A stretch of 64,000 bases of DNA. It comes from Antedon mediterranea. Its lineage: Eukaryota > Echinodermata > Crinoidea > Comatulida > Antedonidae. Positions 1 through 21,053 of this stretch are shown here, piece after piece (the stretch's first letter is position 1; every line of letters begins with the position of its first letter). Location of the stretch: positions 30,838,912 to 30,902,911 of the forward strand of contig NC_092675.1 of the NCBI RefSeq assembly GCF_964355755.1, written 5' to 3'. Both the position numbers and the translations under genes were made by a program. The notes under the pieces were generated by a model. It was not told where the DNA came from and searched no databases. It saw only the letters and a program-made list of their open reading frames with translations.

Positions 1-9564
<9,564 letters not shown>

Positions 9565-10039
9565 TCTTGCAAACTATTATGGGATACCAATTTACTGTAA
9601 AAATAACCCGTATGGGAATTCCCTTCAAAGGGGTCACTAGTTGAAAGTAGGATTCTGATTGGTTACTTATTATGTTTTTAACAAAACCGATTTAATAAAT
9701 CTATATTTTTAAATATAAAAACAAAATAAGTATTTATATAATATTTTTACATATAAAACATTTTTAAGTCATCAATTATGTTAAAATATTATATAATTAT
9801 ACAGTTTTATACGGTTTACTATATCAAAGTAAGCCGAATAGGAGGGAAACCCCTTCTGAAACAACCAATCAAATCATGGGTTTTAAAAAGGTGTTCAAAA
9901 TCGTCTCATGGCAACATTCAACAAAAAATATCTCAAGAGTGACACGAGAAATCAAATTGCCTTATCTTTAAACTCATCTTTTAAATATGTTGTGGTATTG
10001 GTAATACATTTTTTTTAAACAATTGTCAATTTATTTGCC
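9565..10039. promoter_or_regulatory. Bidirectional promoter between MIER1 and DNAI4
   Basis: Only 475 bp separate the two start codons. A minus-strand CCAAT box (ATTGG, 9658-9662) lies about 94 bp before the MIER1 ATG. A plus-strand CCAAT (9866-9870) lies 170 bp before the DNAI4 ATG. Two decamers fit the kappaB consensus GGGRNNYYCC: GGGAATTCCC (9614-9623) and GGGAAACCCC (9845-9854). A half X-box-like CATGGCAAC occurs near 9910, in keeping with RFX control of ciliary genes, but only the half-site is good. No TATA box seen. Confidence 0.6.
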
Positions 10040-13000
10040 ATGTCGATTGAAAAATCAAAAACAGGGTAAGTTTATATTTGCATTTTTAGATTACTTCAGC
10101 CACGAACGAGGCAGGCCTCCTCATTATTATAATAGTCTACTTCATCTTCTATCTAGGCCTAGGCTAGCGCCTAGCTACTAGGCCTAGCTAGAGTAGGCCA
10201 GCGGAATGCAGTCCTAGGCGTAGTAGCTATGCAGGCCTAGGCGTAGTAGCTAGATAGATAAGCCTAGAACTAGGCTAGCTTTGGTTGTGCTGGGACCGGC
10301 TGGCTGGCTGGGTGGGTGCGTCCGTGTGTGATAGGCTAATTTTCTAAAACTTTTCGAAACAGAATAAAAATTATATTTAAAAAAATTCAGAAAATGATTT
10401 GCAAAAAAATCATAAATCAGTAAATGGATTGAATTTATTACGTTTTTATATAATTTCTCACATTAAAAAAAAAAATTTTCATTTATGGATTTGCGCATAT
10501 CACACATTATTATTATTAAACCACACCAAAGTAATAAACAACAGATGGTCAGTTATGTATTGTGTTTAGAGACCAGAATGTTGACAGTGTAACGACAAGT
10601 GGCGGTCAGTGGCTATGTGATGAGGAGAATCTACCTTCTGTTTCATCAAACATCATTTGGCCAAATTAGTATCACATTACCTTTTATTTTTTAAATTATA
10701 TTTTAAATGACAAAAAATGAATTTCCACTGACTAACATTTTCTATTCCTTTTAAATTTGATTATAGAAATATGTTGAAGGTACATTCGCATTCAACTATT
10801 AACCGTAGCAAGGTAGCTTCAATGAGTCAAAGTAGATTGGGTGGAGGTCATAAAACACAGATAAACGCATCCAGAGCTACATTGTCGTCTAGTCGTCGTA
10901 GCAACACTGCATTGGAAAGTAATGCTGATAGTAAAATTCCTGCAAACAAGTCTCTAAATGTTCAAGTAGGTTTATTTCATTTTTTTACAATTTCAGGAAA
11001 GTTTTTAGATGTTATTATTTTTAAACTATGTTTATGACACATGTTGCCTATTTAGTAAAAAATATTTGATACAACACATACCCCTCCTTTCAGGGCAGGC
11101 ATTTCCCAGGGTAATTTACAAGATTTATGCATGCTTGCCATCTTCTAACTGTACAGACTTGTTAAAATCCATCTGTTTAAAAATGTAATATTTTTTAAAT
11201 TTACGTTTTGTTGTAGGTGTTTGATGATGTTGGCAATGATGTAACTCCTCAGCCATTACTCATAGTTGATCCAAATACTCTTAAACAAAATCAAAGTAAA
11301 CTTTTTGGAAGTACACATGGAGCAGAATCAGGTGGTGGAACCGTTAGTACAGTACTTAATTTTAAATTAATAATATAGTAAATATATTGTGGTATGCAAT
11401 AATTGGTTGTAAGCTTTTAAGACATACATAGTCAGAAATAAAACCCCACAATGTTTTGATTTCTGATTTGGTGTTTTAACTAAAAATGTATTGCATATGA
11501 TTGGAAAAGAAGGAATAGTGACAATTTTGGCAACATTCAACAAAAAAATATGTCAAGAGTGACATGAGAAATTTAATTTAAATTATATTTAAACTTGACA
11601 TTCTGCTATGTGATTACATAATACAACTCTACCTAGTATGTATGTTTTCTTATGTTCCTTTTCATATTCTTATAGCCCACAGACCTAATGTCACAAAACT
11701 CCATCTATCAGACCGGCACCACAAGCTTCGCAGCACCCTTCAGACGGTCAATTTTTGGCACCAGTATCACCCAGTCAGGGAGGTCAACACCGGAATCATT
11801 TACTGATGTCATCATCGACTCACATGAAGGACCAGATATTGTTACAGGGCTTGGAGGTATAATCACATTTGTTATTCATATTATTTATTTTTAAAATTTT
11901 ATTTTTATTTCACCTTATTTATAGAGAGTGACCCTAAACAGCGTATGCTGACAATCAAGGGGGCCTCTTGATGAGTTATGATAAGTAATATAGCATAGAA
12001 ATAGATTTAATTAACAATACTAAGTATTTTCTGTTGGTAGACGTTCAGACGAGAAGAGAGGAGGTAGCTGAGACCGTGACAGAGGCCGACCTGGATAAGA
12101 TTCATGAGATAACACTGTCAGAAACAAACACCTTCTGGTTATTAGATATGAATGGCGTATGTGTATCAATAGAGAGTGATGATGCTACTGAAGTTAAGAC
12201 ACGAAATGATCAATACAAACAAGTATGTTTAATTTAATTTATCTATATGGACAAATTCAAAGGACGGTGGAACTAGTTTTGCCGTCACTTTTAAAAGGTG
12301 AAAATAGGACATGTGCTAGGAATGTTTTTATGGAGGACCCACACCATGCCCACTGTTTGGTCCCCTAAATCTCTGTCTACACTATCAAACTAGCTTGAAA
12401 AAAAATGTATGATTGTATGATTCTGTTTTTTTTTTTTTTTTTTTTTTTTTACAGCGCCATGAGCAATGAATGTTGGAATGGCGCTATATAAATCGAACGA
12501 TTGATTGATTGATATGATGTGCCCAAATATGGTAGTGATATGCCCAAATATGGTGGTGATATTACCATCATGTCCATATATGTGCACATCACATGTTTTT
12601 GACAGAGCTTTATCTATGTTAAAAAAGCAGTTTGTTAATGCCCATCCTCATATATATCTTCTTCTATTAAGTTGCTGCCTTCAACAAGAAGATTTTGCAA
12701 CTATAAATTAACTGTAGCATAAAATGACTATTAAGTATTATTTCACAAAATAGATTTGTTCTTTTCTAACATTGTTTTGCAGCTTTGTTTAGCCAGGGAG
12801 GGTAATGATCGCTACATGGACAGAGGTATGCAATCTTTTAATGAAGCACTCAAAAATAAAGAAATACAGACATCGAAGGTTGCAATGATTGTAAGTTGAT
12901 AAATAATATATTATAAAAAACATTACACATTATAACAAGTATTTAACTGAGGTAACCAAGTTATCATAACAATACTGTTCACTTGCTATTAAGTACTGCC

Positions 13001-16000
13001 AATCTCTGTGTCACATCATAACAATACTGTTCACTTGCTATTAAGTACTGCCAATCTCTGTGTCACATCATCACAATACTGTTCACTTGCTATTAAGTAC
13101 TGCCAATCTCTGTGTCACATCATAACAATACTGTTCACTTGCTATTAAGTACTGCCAATCTCTGTGTCACATCATAACAATACTGTTCACTTGCTATTAA
13201 GTACTGCCAATCTCTGTGTCACATCATAACAATACTGTTCACTTGCTATTAAGTACTGCCAATCTCTGTGTCACATCATAACAATACTGTTCACTTGCTA
13301 TTAAGTACTGCCAATCTCTGTGTCACATTATAACAATACTGTTCACTTGCTATTAAAGTACTGCCAATCTCTGTGTCACATCATAACAATACTGTTCACT
13401 TGCTATTAAGTACTGCCAATCTCTGTGTCACATCATAACAATACTGTTCACTTGCTATTAAGTACTGCCAATCTCTGTGTCACATCATAACAATACTGTT
13501 CACTTGCTATTAAGTACTGGCAATCTCTGTGTCACATCATAACAATACTGTTCACTTGCTATTAAGTACTGCCAATCTCTGTGTCACATCATAACAATAC
13601 TGTTCACTTACTATTAAGTACTGCCAATCTCTGTGTCACATCATCACATCTTTTGTGACAGGAAAATTATTACATTTACACTACCTGAAAATATAATACT
13701 CAAACTTATGCAAAATTAATATAATTAACATTACACTATATAGAAATGGTAACATTTTTTATAATAATAATATTGTTACAGGATGAAGAAAGTACTGCCT
13801 GTACATGGGATATGTATGACACATACCAAGATCTAGAAAATAAACAAAAAGGTAAACTAGAAGATAAGAATTGTTACAGTTGTGTCAAGAATTTTAGCTA
13901 CAGTTGTTTAATTGCTGTTCTTTCCCACTTTTCCAATGGGCCTTTAATACTCAGAGGTGCCTCCACTGCATACTGTCTCTTTTATTCTGTTGTTACTTAC
14001 AAAAACATTTGTTTAATTTCTTGATACAGATGAAGCATTACCAGGAGGAGGTGTGTCCTCGGAAACACCCCCTCAACATGTTGAATCAGGTGAACCTCAG
14101 AATTCCAACAAGCAACAACAAACTACTGGTGGCTCTATGACAGATGCTGGTTCGTTTCATTTCAATGTTTTTTATATGTCAAATGAGAAAATAAACAACA
14201 TTGCTGTACAGATAGGAATGAAAATGTAGGGTTATAGCCTTTGTCTTACTGTACCCCCTAACTGTGCGCTGAATTGCACACAGATGTGGACGAAACATAC
14301 AACTTTCTTCTCTGCATAGGGTCCCTTCATGTACAGCTGCCACCAAACAGCGCTTATTTGTCTGTCCACAAAAACTGATATTGATCTGTACACCAGGGTA
14401 ATCCATTTTCTCAAAAGTTTTACTGGGCTCTTGAAAAGGATGAAAGTAGACCCTAATTGTCATTTTGCAGAAGGCTGTGACAATGACATATAAGGTAGAA
14501 ATGTTTCCAACCATAAATATACTGTTGTGTTATTGTCAAACCAATGATTTCCACACAGTGTCACAAACACTGTACATTATTGTAGTAAGTATCCTAAGCT
14601 AATACTGGCCAAATATGTCTGGTTTTCCAAAAAATCTGTTATTCAGAATGTGTTTTTAATGGTTAAAATTTGGGAGAAATTTTGAGAATAGTCTGGTTTT
14701 GGGAAAGTTTCCGGTTTTCAGAAAGTCCGTTTTTGAGAGAGTCTACTCAAGTGTATTTGTGTTTATTTGTTCTCAATACAGGAAGCAAAACCAGCATGCT
14801 TACTTCAATTGCTGAATCATCAGTTGACTTATCTGAAAACGCAAAAGGAACAACATTACGTAGGGTTACAACGAGTACAGTAGATGATACCGTATTACAG
14901 GTTATTTACATGCATTCTTCATACTAAAGTTTTATATGTTTGTACAGTACTAAATTTGAACTTGTAAATGTCAGGTTCACAGTACAACATGTGGTTCCAA
15001 AAAAGAATAGTAAGACGTTTCGGTTATTGTGCTACGAACCATCTCCATCAAATCAACATTTAATACTCTTTTGTGATACTTTTTTCTCTACAGTTTATAT
15101 TCATAAAATCTATATCCTAGAAACCCTCATCATACAGCCTTAAAATGCAAATATTTAAGTGCTATTTAAAGAAACATTGTAATCAATTTCCAATCCTATG
15201 TTTCTTTCAAATAACTGAAAAAATAATTATTTTTTTAAAAATTGAATTGCTAAACATTTTGTTTTAGTCTGAATCTCTGAAGAAAAACCTGTTTGTAATG
15301 GAGCGTGTAGTCACACTCAACATCTTCCAACCAAAGCAAGCTGCATATAGAGGCCTTCCTATCATTTTGGGTATGTCACTTGTCATATTTTTTATTATAC
15401 AGTATTATTGGATGTCGTAGGTTCGAGTCCACCCGAGAATTACTGTATTTCTCAGTAGTTATTATTGGTATTATTATAACAGAACCAACATATTACTTTT
15501 TATTTATTTATTTATTGTTTTTAAATTAACTACAGTATATTTGATTGTTAGATATAGATAGAGAAACAGCAGCTGAAGAGGAATCGCCCAGCAACATGAA
15601 CTTGACCCAAATTGGTCCAAATCTTGACCGACTGTGGGCGTTCTCATGCAACCTGACAAAAGGACGTAATGTAAGCTGTATTGCATGGAATAAAACCAAC
15701 CATGTAAGTTTGTGTTAACAAGGATTATCTTTAATAAATGTATACTTGCTACTGCAGTAGTACATACTGTATTAAGCTGTGTCAACACTTAGTATCACAC
15801 TTTCTGTGATAATGTGCCCATATATGGACATGATGATGTCACATCACACCTTTTTTGTCAAACTAGTTTGATAGTGTAGACAGAGCTTTACTTATGTACC
15901 AGCTTAGGTAGTTTGATAGTGTAGACAGAGCTTTACTTATGTACCAGCTTAGGTAGTTTGATAGTGTAGACAGAGCTTTACTTATGTACCAGCTTAGGTA

Positions 16001-19000
16001 GTTTGATAGTGTAGACAGAGCTTTACTCATGTACCAGCTTAGGTACTGTAGTTTGATAGTGTAGACAGAGCTTTACTTATGTACCAGCTTAGGTAGTTTG
16101 ATAGTGTAGACAGAGCTTTACTTATGTACCAGCTTAGGTAGTTTGATAGTGTGGACAGAGCTTTACTTATGTACCAGGTTAGATAGTTTGATAGTGTAGA
16201 CAGAGCTTTACTCATGTACCAGCTTAGGTACTGTAGTTTGATAGTGTAGACAGAGCTTTACTTATATACCAGCTTAGGTAGTTTGATAGTGTAGACAGAG
16301 CTTTACTTATATACCAGCTTAGGTAGTTTGATAGTGTAGACAGAGCTTTACTTATGTACCAGCTTTGGTAGTTTGATAGTGTAGACAGAGCTTTACTTAT
16401 GTACCAGCTTAGGTAGTTTGATAGTGTAGACAGAGCTTTACTTATGTACCAGCTTAGGTAATTTCTTGAGCTTATTAACTTTTTTTACCTGATAAGTAAG
16501 CCTAAGCCTGATCAGCTCAAAGGTATCCACAGTACTACAGCACATGAAATTTCATATTACAAATTAATGTTTTAATATATATTTCACCTGTTGACATATT
16601 GTTCAAGTGAATCACTGCATTTTATCAATACAGGATTTGCTTGCTGTTGGTTATGGACAGTTTGGATTCTCGGAGCAGAAAGGTGGTTTAGTCTGTTGCT
16701 GGTCATTAAAAAACCCAGAGGTCAGTCAACTTACATTTGAAAACATCTGAGTTGCAGATATACTTAAGTAACTTGTATGTTACTGGCTTGAGCATTTGAG
16801 ACTGCTATCAAAGTAGTGATCATGCTACAGTACATACAGTATACTGTAACAACCTCTCCAATTTGCCACACAACTAATCAACTGTCAAGTTGAAAAGTCA
16901 TTTTGTGCATTCTCAGAAATATGTAAGGACAATAAAGAATGACTGTTAGACTTAATGTTGCTCTGCGTTATTTAAAGCAAGATGCAAAGGGAGTTGTCGG
17001 TACGCTTTATCACTGAAGACTTAATACAATGTTTTAAGCTTGATAATAATTTTTTTAGTACCCAGAAAGAGTTTTTCATTGCGAAGCAGGGGTGACATCG
17101 ATGGATTTCTCAGCAAATAATCCAAACCTTCTAGCAGTTAGTATTTTTTTATTGCATTTTCTACATTATTGTATAGTTATGTGAAGTTAATAGAAACGGT
17201 GTGATTTTAAAATGACAGTTACTGTAGAAAGTAGGAGACTACTCTCTTGTGACTATTAGCTAAAAAGCAATTCAAAGTGAAATTATACATGTTCTGCTAG
17301 CACATACACACCTTCATTTTATAAACTTAAATCTAAATTTAACAGATTGGTCTATATGATGGTACAGTTGCAATCTACAATGTGAGAAGTACTAAAGATG
17401 AACCAGCACTTGATAGCTAGTAAGTAGGCTACATTTATTTTGGTGCAGCCAATTCGCTAAAGAAAGTATAAAGTTTATGTAAGTAAGTAATATTTATTTC
17501 TTTCCAAGAACAGTACAGTTTATAAAACAGCATAATATTTGAATGAAAATAAACACATAGAATAAAACAAAGACTTGAGAACAAAAACATGGAAAGGCTT
17601 GTTTCCAAAGGGGAATTGCACCAAATATATTTCTTAATAATATGTTAAGTATTCTCACTACCTTAGAGGGTATATTTCTGAAAAGATTGAATATCTGCAA
17701 GGAATTTTGAAAGAAAAGATTAGATAATAATAATTGTTTTTGCTTGATTACAGCGAGAGTAAAGCAAAGCATTCATCCCCAGTGTGGGAGCTAAAGTGGA
17801 TTGAGAAAGACAGAGGGTCAGGTGACGAGAAAGGAGAGATGTTGATATCAATCTCAACAGACGGTCGTGTTAGTCAATGGCAAATAAGAAAGGGTTTTGA
17901 ATGCGCAGATCTGATGAAATTGAAACGAGTTGTAACAAAAAGTCGTAAGAATAAGGATGGTCGTGAAGGCAAGAGCGAGGCCTTGATATCAAGGCATGCT
18001 TCAGGGTTGTGTTTTGATTTCAGTCCAAAAGATTCTAACATGTAAGTACCAAGCTTTATTGTTCATTTGAAAGTTAATTGAATTGAACAGAAATATGATG
18101 TTGCAAGTAGACACAATGTACAGACTGTTGCTATTTTAATTTTGATAACATTGTGTATTTTGCAGTTACTTAGCTGGTACAGAGGATGGACTCATTCACA
18201 AATGTTCTTGCTCTTATAATGAGCAATACCTAGACAGTTATCATGGCCATACAGGCCCTGTAAATCGTATTGAATGGTCGCCATTCCTACCGGATGTTTT
18301 CCTTAGCTGCAGTAATGATTGGAGTATCAGGCTGTGGCAACATGATCACCTACAACCTGTTCTTAACTTCTTCTCATCTACGGTAAGTAATTTCTTAACT
18401 TTTTCTCATCTCTGGTAAGTAGTTTCTTAACTTCTTCTCATCTACGGTAAGTAGTTTCTTAACTTCTTCTCATCTATGGTACATCTATGGTAAGTAGTTT
18501 CTTAACTTCTTCTCATCTACGGTAAGTAGTTTTTTTAACTTCTTCTTATCTACAGGCAGTAGTTTCATGCAATTATACTTTAAATATTAAGCAGTGTGTG
18601 AAAGATGAGTCTTTGCTGTTGAAATGTTTTACCTGTATCTATGCAGGAATTCTATAACTAATTTTATTATATTAACAGAAATCTGTGATGGATGTCTGCT
18701 GGTCTCCTACCTCTGCTTCGGTGTTTGGTTGTGTCAATGAGGGCGCTATTGAAATATGGGATTTAGACCAAAATACGTAAGTGTAAAAAAAGCAAAGAAT
18801 TCCGAACATAATAATAGAAATAGTAAATGTTATATCAAAAGATGAGTACATACATTTTGTCACAGATTGGTTGGCTTTTTGTTGTTGTCTATCTTTTTTG
18901 TTCCTTACCAGTAATATTATTTTAAAACCAATATAAACAACCAATTTATTTTATGTTCTGTTAGATTGGATCCAATTATAGTATCAGTGCCTGCCCCAGG

Positions 19001-20135
19001 AGTCAAATTATCATGTTTAACATTTGCCATCAATTCAGATGTAAGTATAAGAAAGGCGCAGAAACCGTACACAAAATATTTACACTTTTTATTTTATTCT
19101 GAGAATTTGGTTTGTGTAAGTTTCAGGAATGTCATTTTAGAATCTATTTAAAAAGCTCTGTCTACACTATCAAACTAGTTTGACAAAAAAAAGTGCCCAA
19201 ATATGGCAGTGATATGCCCAAATATGGTAGTGATATGACACCATCATGTCTCTATATGGACACATCACATTTTTTTGTCGCATAAAGTTTGATAGTGTAG
19301 ACAGAGCTATATACTATGAGAATCTGGACATGTAAGGCTGTAATTATTGTGAATGAATTCCACTGTCGTCACATTACATTTTGATAGTGTAGACAGAGCT
19401 ATTATACTATGAGAATCTGGACATGTAAGGCTGTAATTATTGTGAATGAATTCCACTGTCGTCATCACATTTGTTCTTGTAGTGTATACTGGTTGGTGAT
19501 TCTGAAGGACAGGTGTCTGTATTCCAACTAAGGTGCATGCCTTCAGTAGCAAAGGATCAGGTAAATGGTTTTTTTTCATATCCAAGAAAAATGCATTATA
19601 TATAATAGACAATTGGTTTCTACCTGCAGTATTTGATTCTTATAACCAAAAATGATGCGTGTTGAATGGCCTATTTAAACATTTTCTTGAATAAGTTTGT
19701 AAGAAGGTTGTCTATAGTATAAAGCTCTGTCTGCAAATCAAACTTTATGTGACAAAAAAATGTGATGTGCCCAAATGATAATGTCATATCACTACCATAT
19801 TTAGGCACATCACACTTTTTTGTCAAACTAGTTTGATAGTGTAGACAGCTTATATTATTTTTATTATTGCACACAACACACATAGGGTATAAAAATGGCT
19901 GCAATTGTACTGCTGAGGTTGAGTGTGATGGGTGTATATGTACACTTGTAACATACTGTATGCACCTTTCAAGTCCACATGACGCAACACATACAGCGTG
20001 TATATACATCTTGAGACGACCTCTATTGTTACATTTTACTACAACCATTTTGAAAATTTTCCATTTTGTTTTTAGACTGAAAAGCTTTCTCGCTTAATTG
20101 AGCAAACACTTGCAAGCCAACTCAGCAAGCACTGA
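10040..20135 (+). CDS. DNAI4: Dynein axonemal intermediate chain 4 (WDR78)
   Basis: Axonemal inner-arm dynein (I1/f) associated WD-repeat protein of motile cilia (family knowledge). Twenty coding exons: 10040-10065, 10767-10965, 11217-11351, 11676-11856, 12041-12222, 12783-12890, 13782-13851, 14030-14149, 14782-14900, 15268-15370, 15552-15703, 16634-16720, 17059-17136, 17346-17419, 17754-18041, 18166-18382, 18679-18776, 18965-19040, 19483-19560, 20076-20135. All phases match, giving 816 residues (human about 848). Family blocks: FDDVGNDVTPQPL, EADLDKIHEITLSETNTFWL, STACTWDMYDTY, LFVMERVVTLNIFQPK. The C-terminal half is a WD40 propeller (IRLWQHDH, AIEIWDLDQNT). Nine exons have simple GTAAGT-type donors; introns carry several minisatellites. 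AATAAA follows at 20261 and 20399. Confidence 0.95.
10125..10280. repeat. AGGCCTAG-rich island, DNAI4 intron 1
   Basis: Dense overlapping TAGGCCTAG, CTAGGCTAGC and GCGTAGTAGC words, many self-complementary. Lies just after the first exon. Confidence 0.8.
12368..12612. mobile_element. MITE copy 4, interrupted by a SINE-like insert
   Basis: The left end (TCTCTGTCTACACTATCAAA) and the interior/right part (12517 on) are separated by about 90 bp of T-run plus CAGCGCCATGAGC..GGCGCTATATAAAT and GATT repeats. DNAI4 intron 5. Confidence 0.75.
12425..12516 (+). mobile_element. SINE-like insert nested in MITE copy 4
   Basis: Poly(T) of about 24, then CAGCGCCATGAGCAATGAAT, GGCGCTATATAAATCG and (GATT)n. 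The GCGCTATATAAAT end recurs in other repeats of this window (near 34100). Confidence 0.5.
12964..13646. repeat. 52-bp minisatellite, about 13 copies
   Basis: The unit contains AATACTGTTCACTTGCTATT and AAGTACTGCCAATCTCTGTG. Copies differ by one or two bases. DNAI4 intron 6. Confidence 0.95.
15408..15440 (+). repeat. B-box-like fragment of a tRNA-derived repeat
   Basis: GTAGGTTCGAGTCCACCCGAG carries a perfect Pol III B box (GGTTCGAGTCC) without a matching A box. DNAI4 intron 10. Confidence 0.3.
15773..15891. mobile_element. MITE copy 5, source of adjacent minisatellite
   Basis: Diverged left end (AAGCTGTGTCAACACTTAGT) and intact right end (AACTAGTTTGATAGTGTAGA). The right end runs straight into the 45-bp tandem array. 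DNAI4 intron 11. Confidence 0.75.
15866..16460. repeat. 45-bp minisatellite derived from a MITE end, about 13 copies
   Basis: Each unit begins GTTTGATAGTGTAGACAGAG, the MITE terminal sequence, followed by CTTTACTTATGTACCAGCTT and AGGTA. At least two units carry an extra CTGTA. DNAI4 intron 11. Confidence 0.95.
18383..18556 (+). repeat. Tandem copies of the exon 16 splice-donor region
   Basis: The ~32-bp segment TTCTTAACTTCTTCTCATCT-ACGGTAAGTAG recurs about five times directly after DNAI4 exon 16, with a donor-like GGTAAGTA in four of them. Reading through the first donor meets a stop soon after. Confidence 0.85.
19153..19308. mobile_element. MITE copy 6
   Basis: Well-preserved 156-bp copy with AAGCTCTGTCTACACTATCA and its complement at the ends and two CCCAAATATGG blocks inside. 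DNAI4 intron 18. Confidence 0.85.
19303..19470 (+). repeat. Two-copy tandem duplication before DNAI4 exon 19
   Basis: CTATGAGAATCTGGACATGT and GAATGAATTCCACTGTCGTC occur twice about 80 bp apart, with a MITE end between them. The second copy supplies the acceptor region. Confidence 0.8.
19720..19853. mobile_element. MITE copy 7
   Basis: AAAGCTCTGTCTGCAAATCA left end, AGTTTGATAGTGTAGACAGC right end. DNAI4 intron 19. Confidence 0.8.
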
Positions 20136-21053
20136 AGAACAACACCCCGGTAGTCTACTGCAAGTTGCAATCAATTATGGCCAATTGTAAAACCACATGA
20201 TAGTTTTATGCCTTCAAAATAATCAGAATCTACCTAAAATGTATAATATTTAATTTATAAAATAAACTATATATTTTAATTTTTAAATGGAAGGATATGA
20301 TTTTCTAAGTTGAATTTTCAGGCTCTTATAATACTGCTGTTTTCCTTTGAAGGTTTCTGCAGATTATAATTTTTGTGTAAATAATGTACTGTATGTAAAA
20401 TAAATGTATAAAATTTGAAATTAAATGTTTCTATTATTTGAAACCGAATCTTTTTGTTTTAAAAGAATTCATGCAAAATCAACCATTTAGGTATAGCGCC
20501 AACCCTCAAAACTTAGTTGGAAAAGTGAGTTTTAGAATGTGAATTTGTGAGTGACTAAGGAACTAATAACACAGGTTGTACTAACTTGGAAAATGAAATA
20601 TTTGGAGAAAGTATTGACAAGCAAGAAAGGGTGCTATAACAATTTCAAATATGCATCAAATTATAGAGGGTGCTTTTACAAAACAATAGGCACTTTTATG
20701 CATGGCAAAGAAAGGTGAAAATGTACCTCTAGTGATGACTCAAAACATCTGGGAAAAAACTCCCATGATTATCTAGAGTCTGTAACCATTAAATATGACA
20801 CAGTACAAAATTTCAAATTCAAATTGTAATTTCTTTTATTCCATCAATTCTATTCTTTAAACAAACTAAAGTAGTAACTGGCAGTTGGGCACAAATTATG
20901 CAAATGTTCTTTATTTTTGTACTACTTTCTGTATTTGTACAGTATCACCACAATAACACATATAACATTCCATCCACACTTAAATCACTTTCTATTCTGT
21001 AACTATGCTTTGCAATAAGGAGTCTATCAACATGCACTACTGCGATGTCTTGC
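20136..21053. other. Intergenic, convergent DNAI4/NDUFB6 3' ends
   Basis: Contains the DNAI4 3' UTR with polyadenylation signals at 20261 and 20399, and the 3' UTR of NDUFB6 from the other side. No other feature seen. Confidence 0.6.

Noticed and set aside
9905-9922. Full RFX X-box in the DNAI4 promoter
   Set aside because: Only the right half (CATGGCAAC) fits; the left half does not match GTTNC.
12964-13646. Regular ~52-bp repeats that might suggest a CRISPR-type array
   Set aside because: Units are head-to-tail with no unique spacers, lie in an animal intron, and are an ordinary minisatellite. The same applies to the 45-bp and 49-bp arrays.
14179-14514. 111-codon minus-strand frame in DNAI4 intron 8
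   Set aside because: No family resemblance, no exon structure and it lies opposite a transcribed intron; could be repeat-derived.
17494-17772. 92-codon minus-strand frame in DNAI4 intron 14
   Set aside because: Hydrophobic low-complexity frame in AT-rich intron DNA overlapping the exon 15 acceptor; looks like a repeat 3' end at most.
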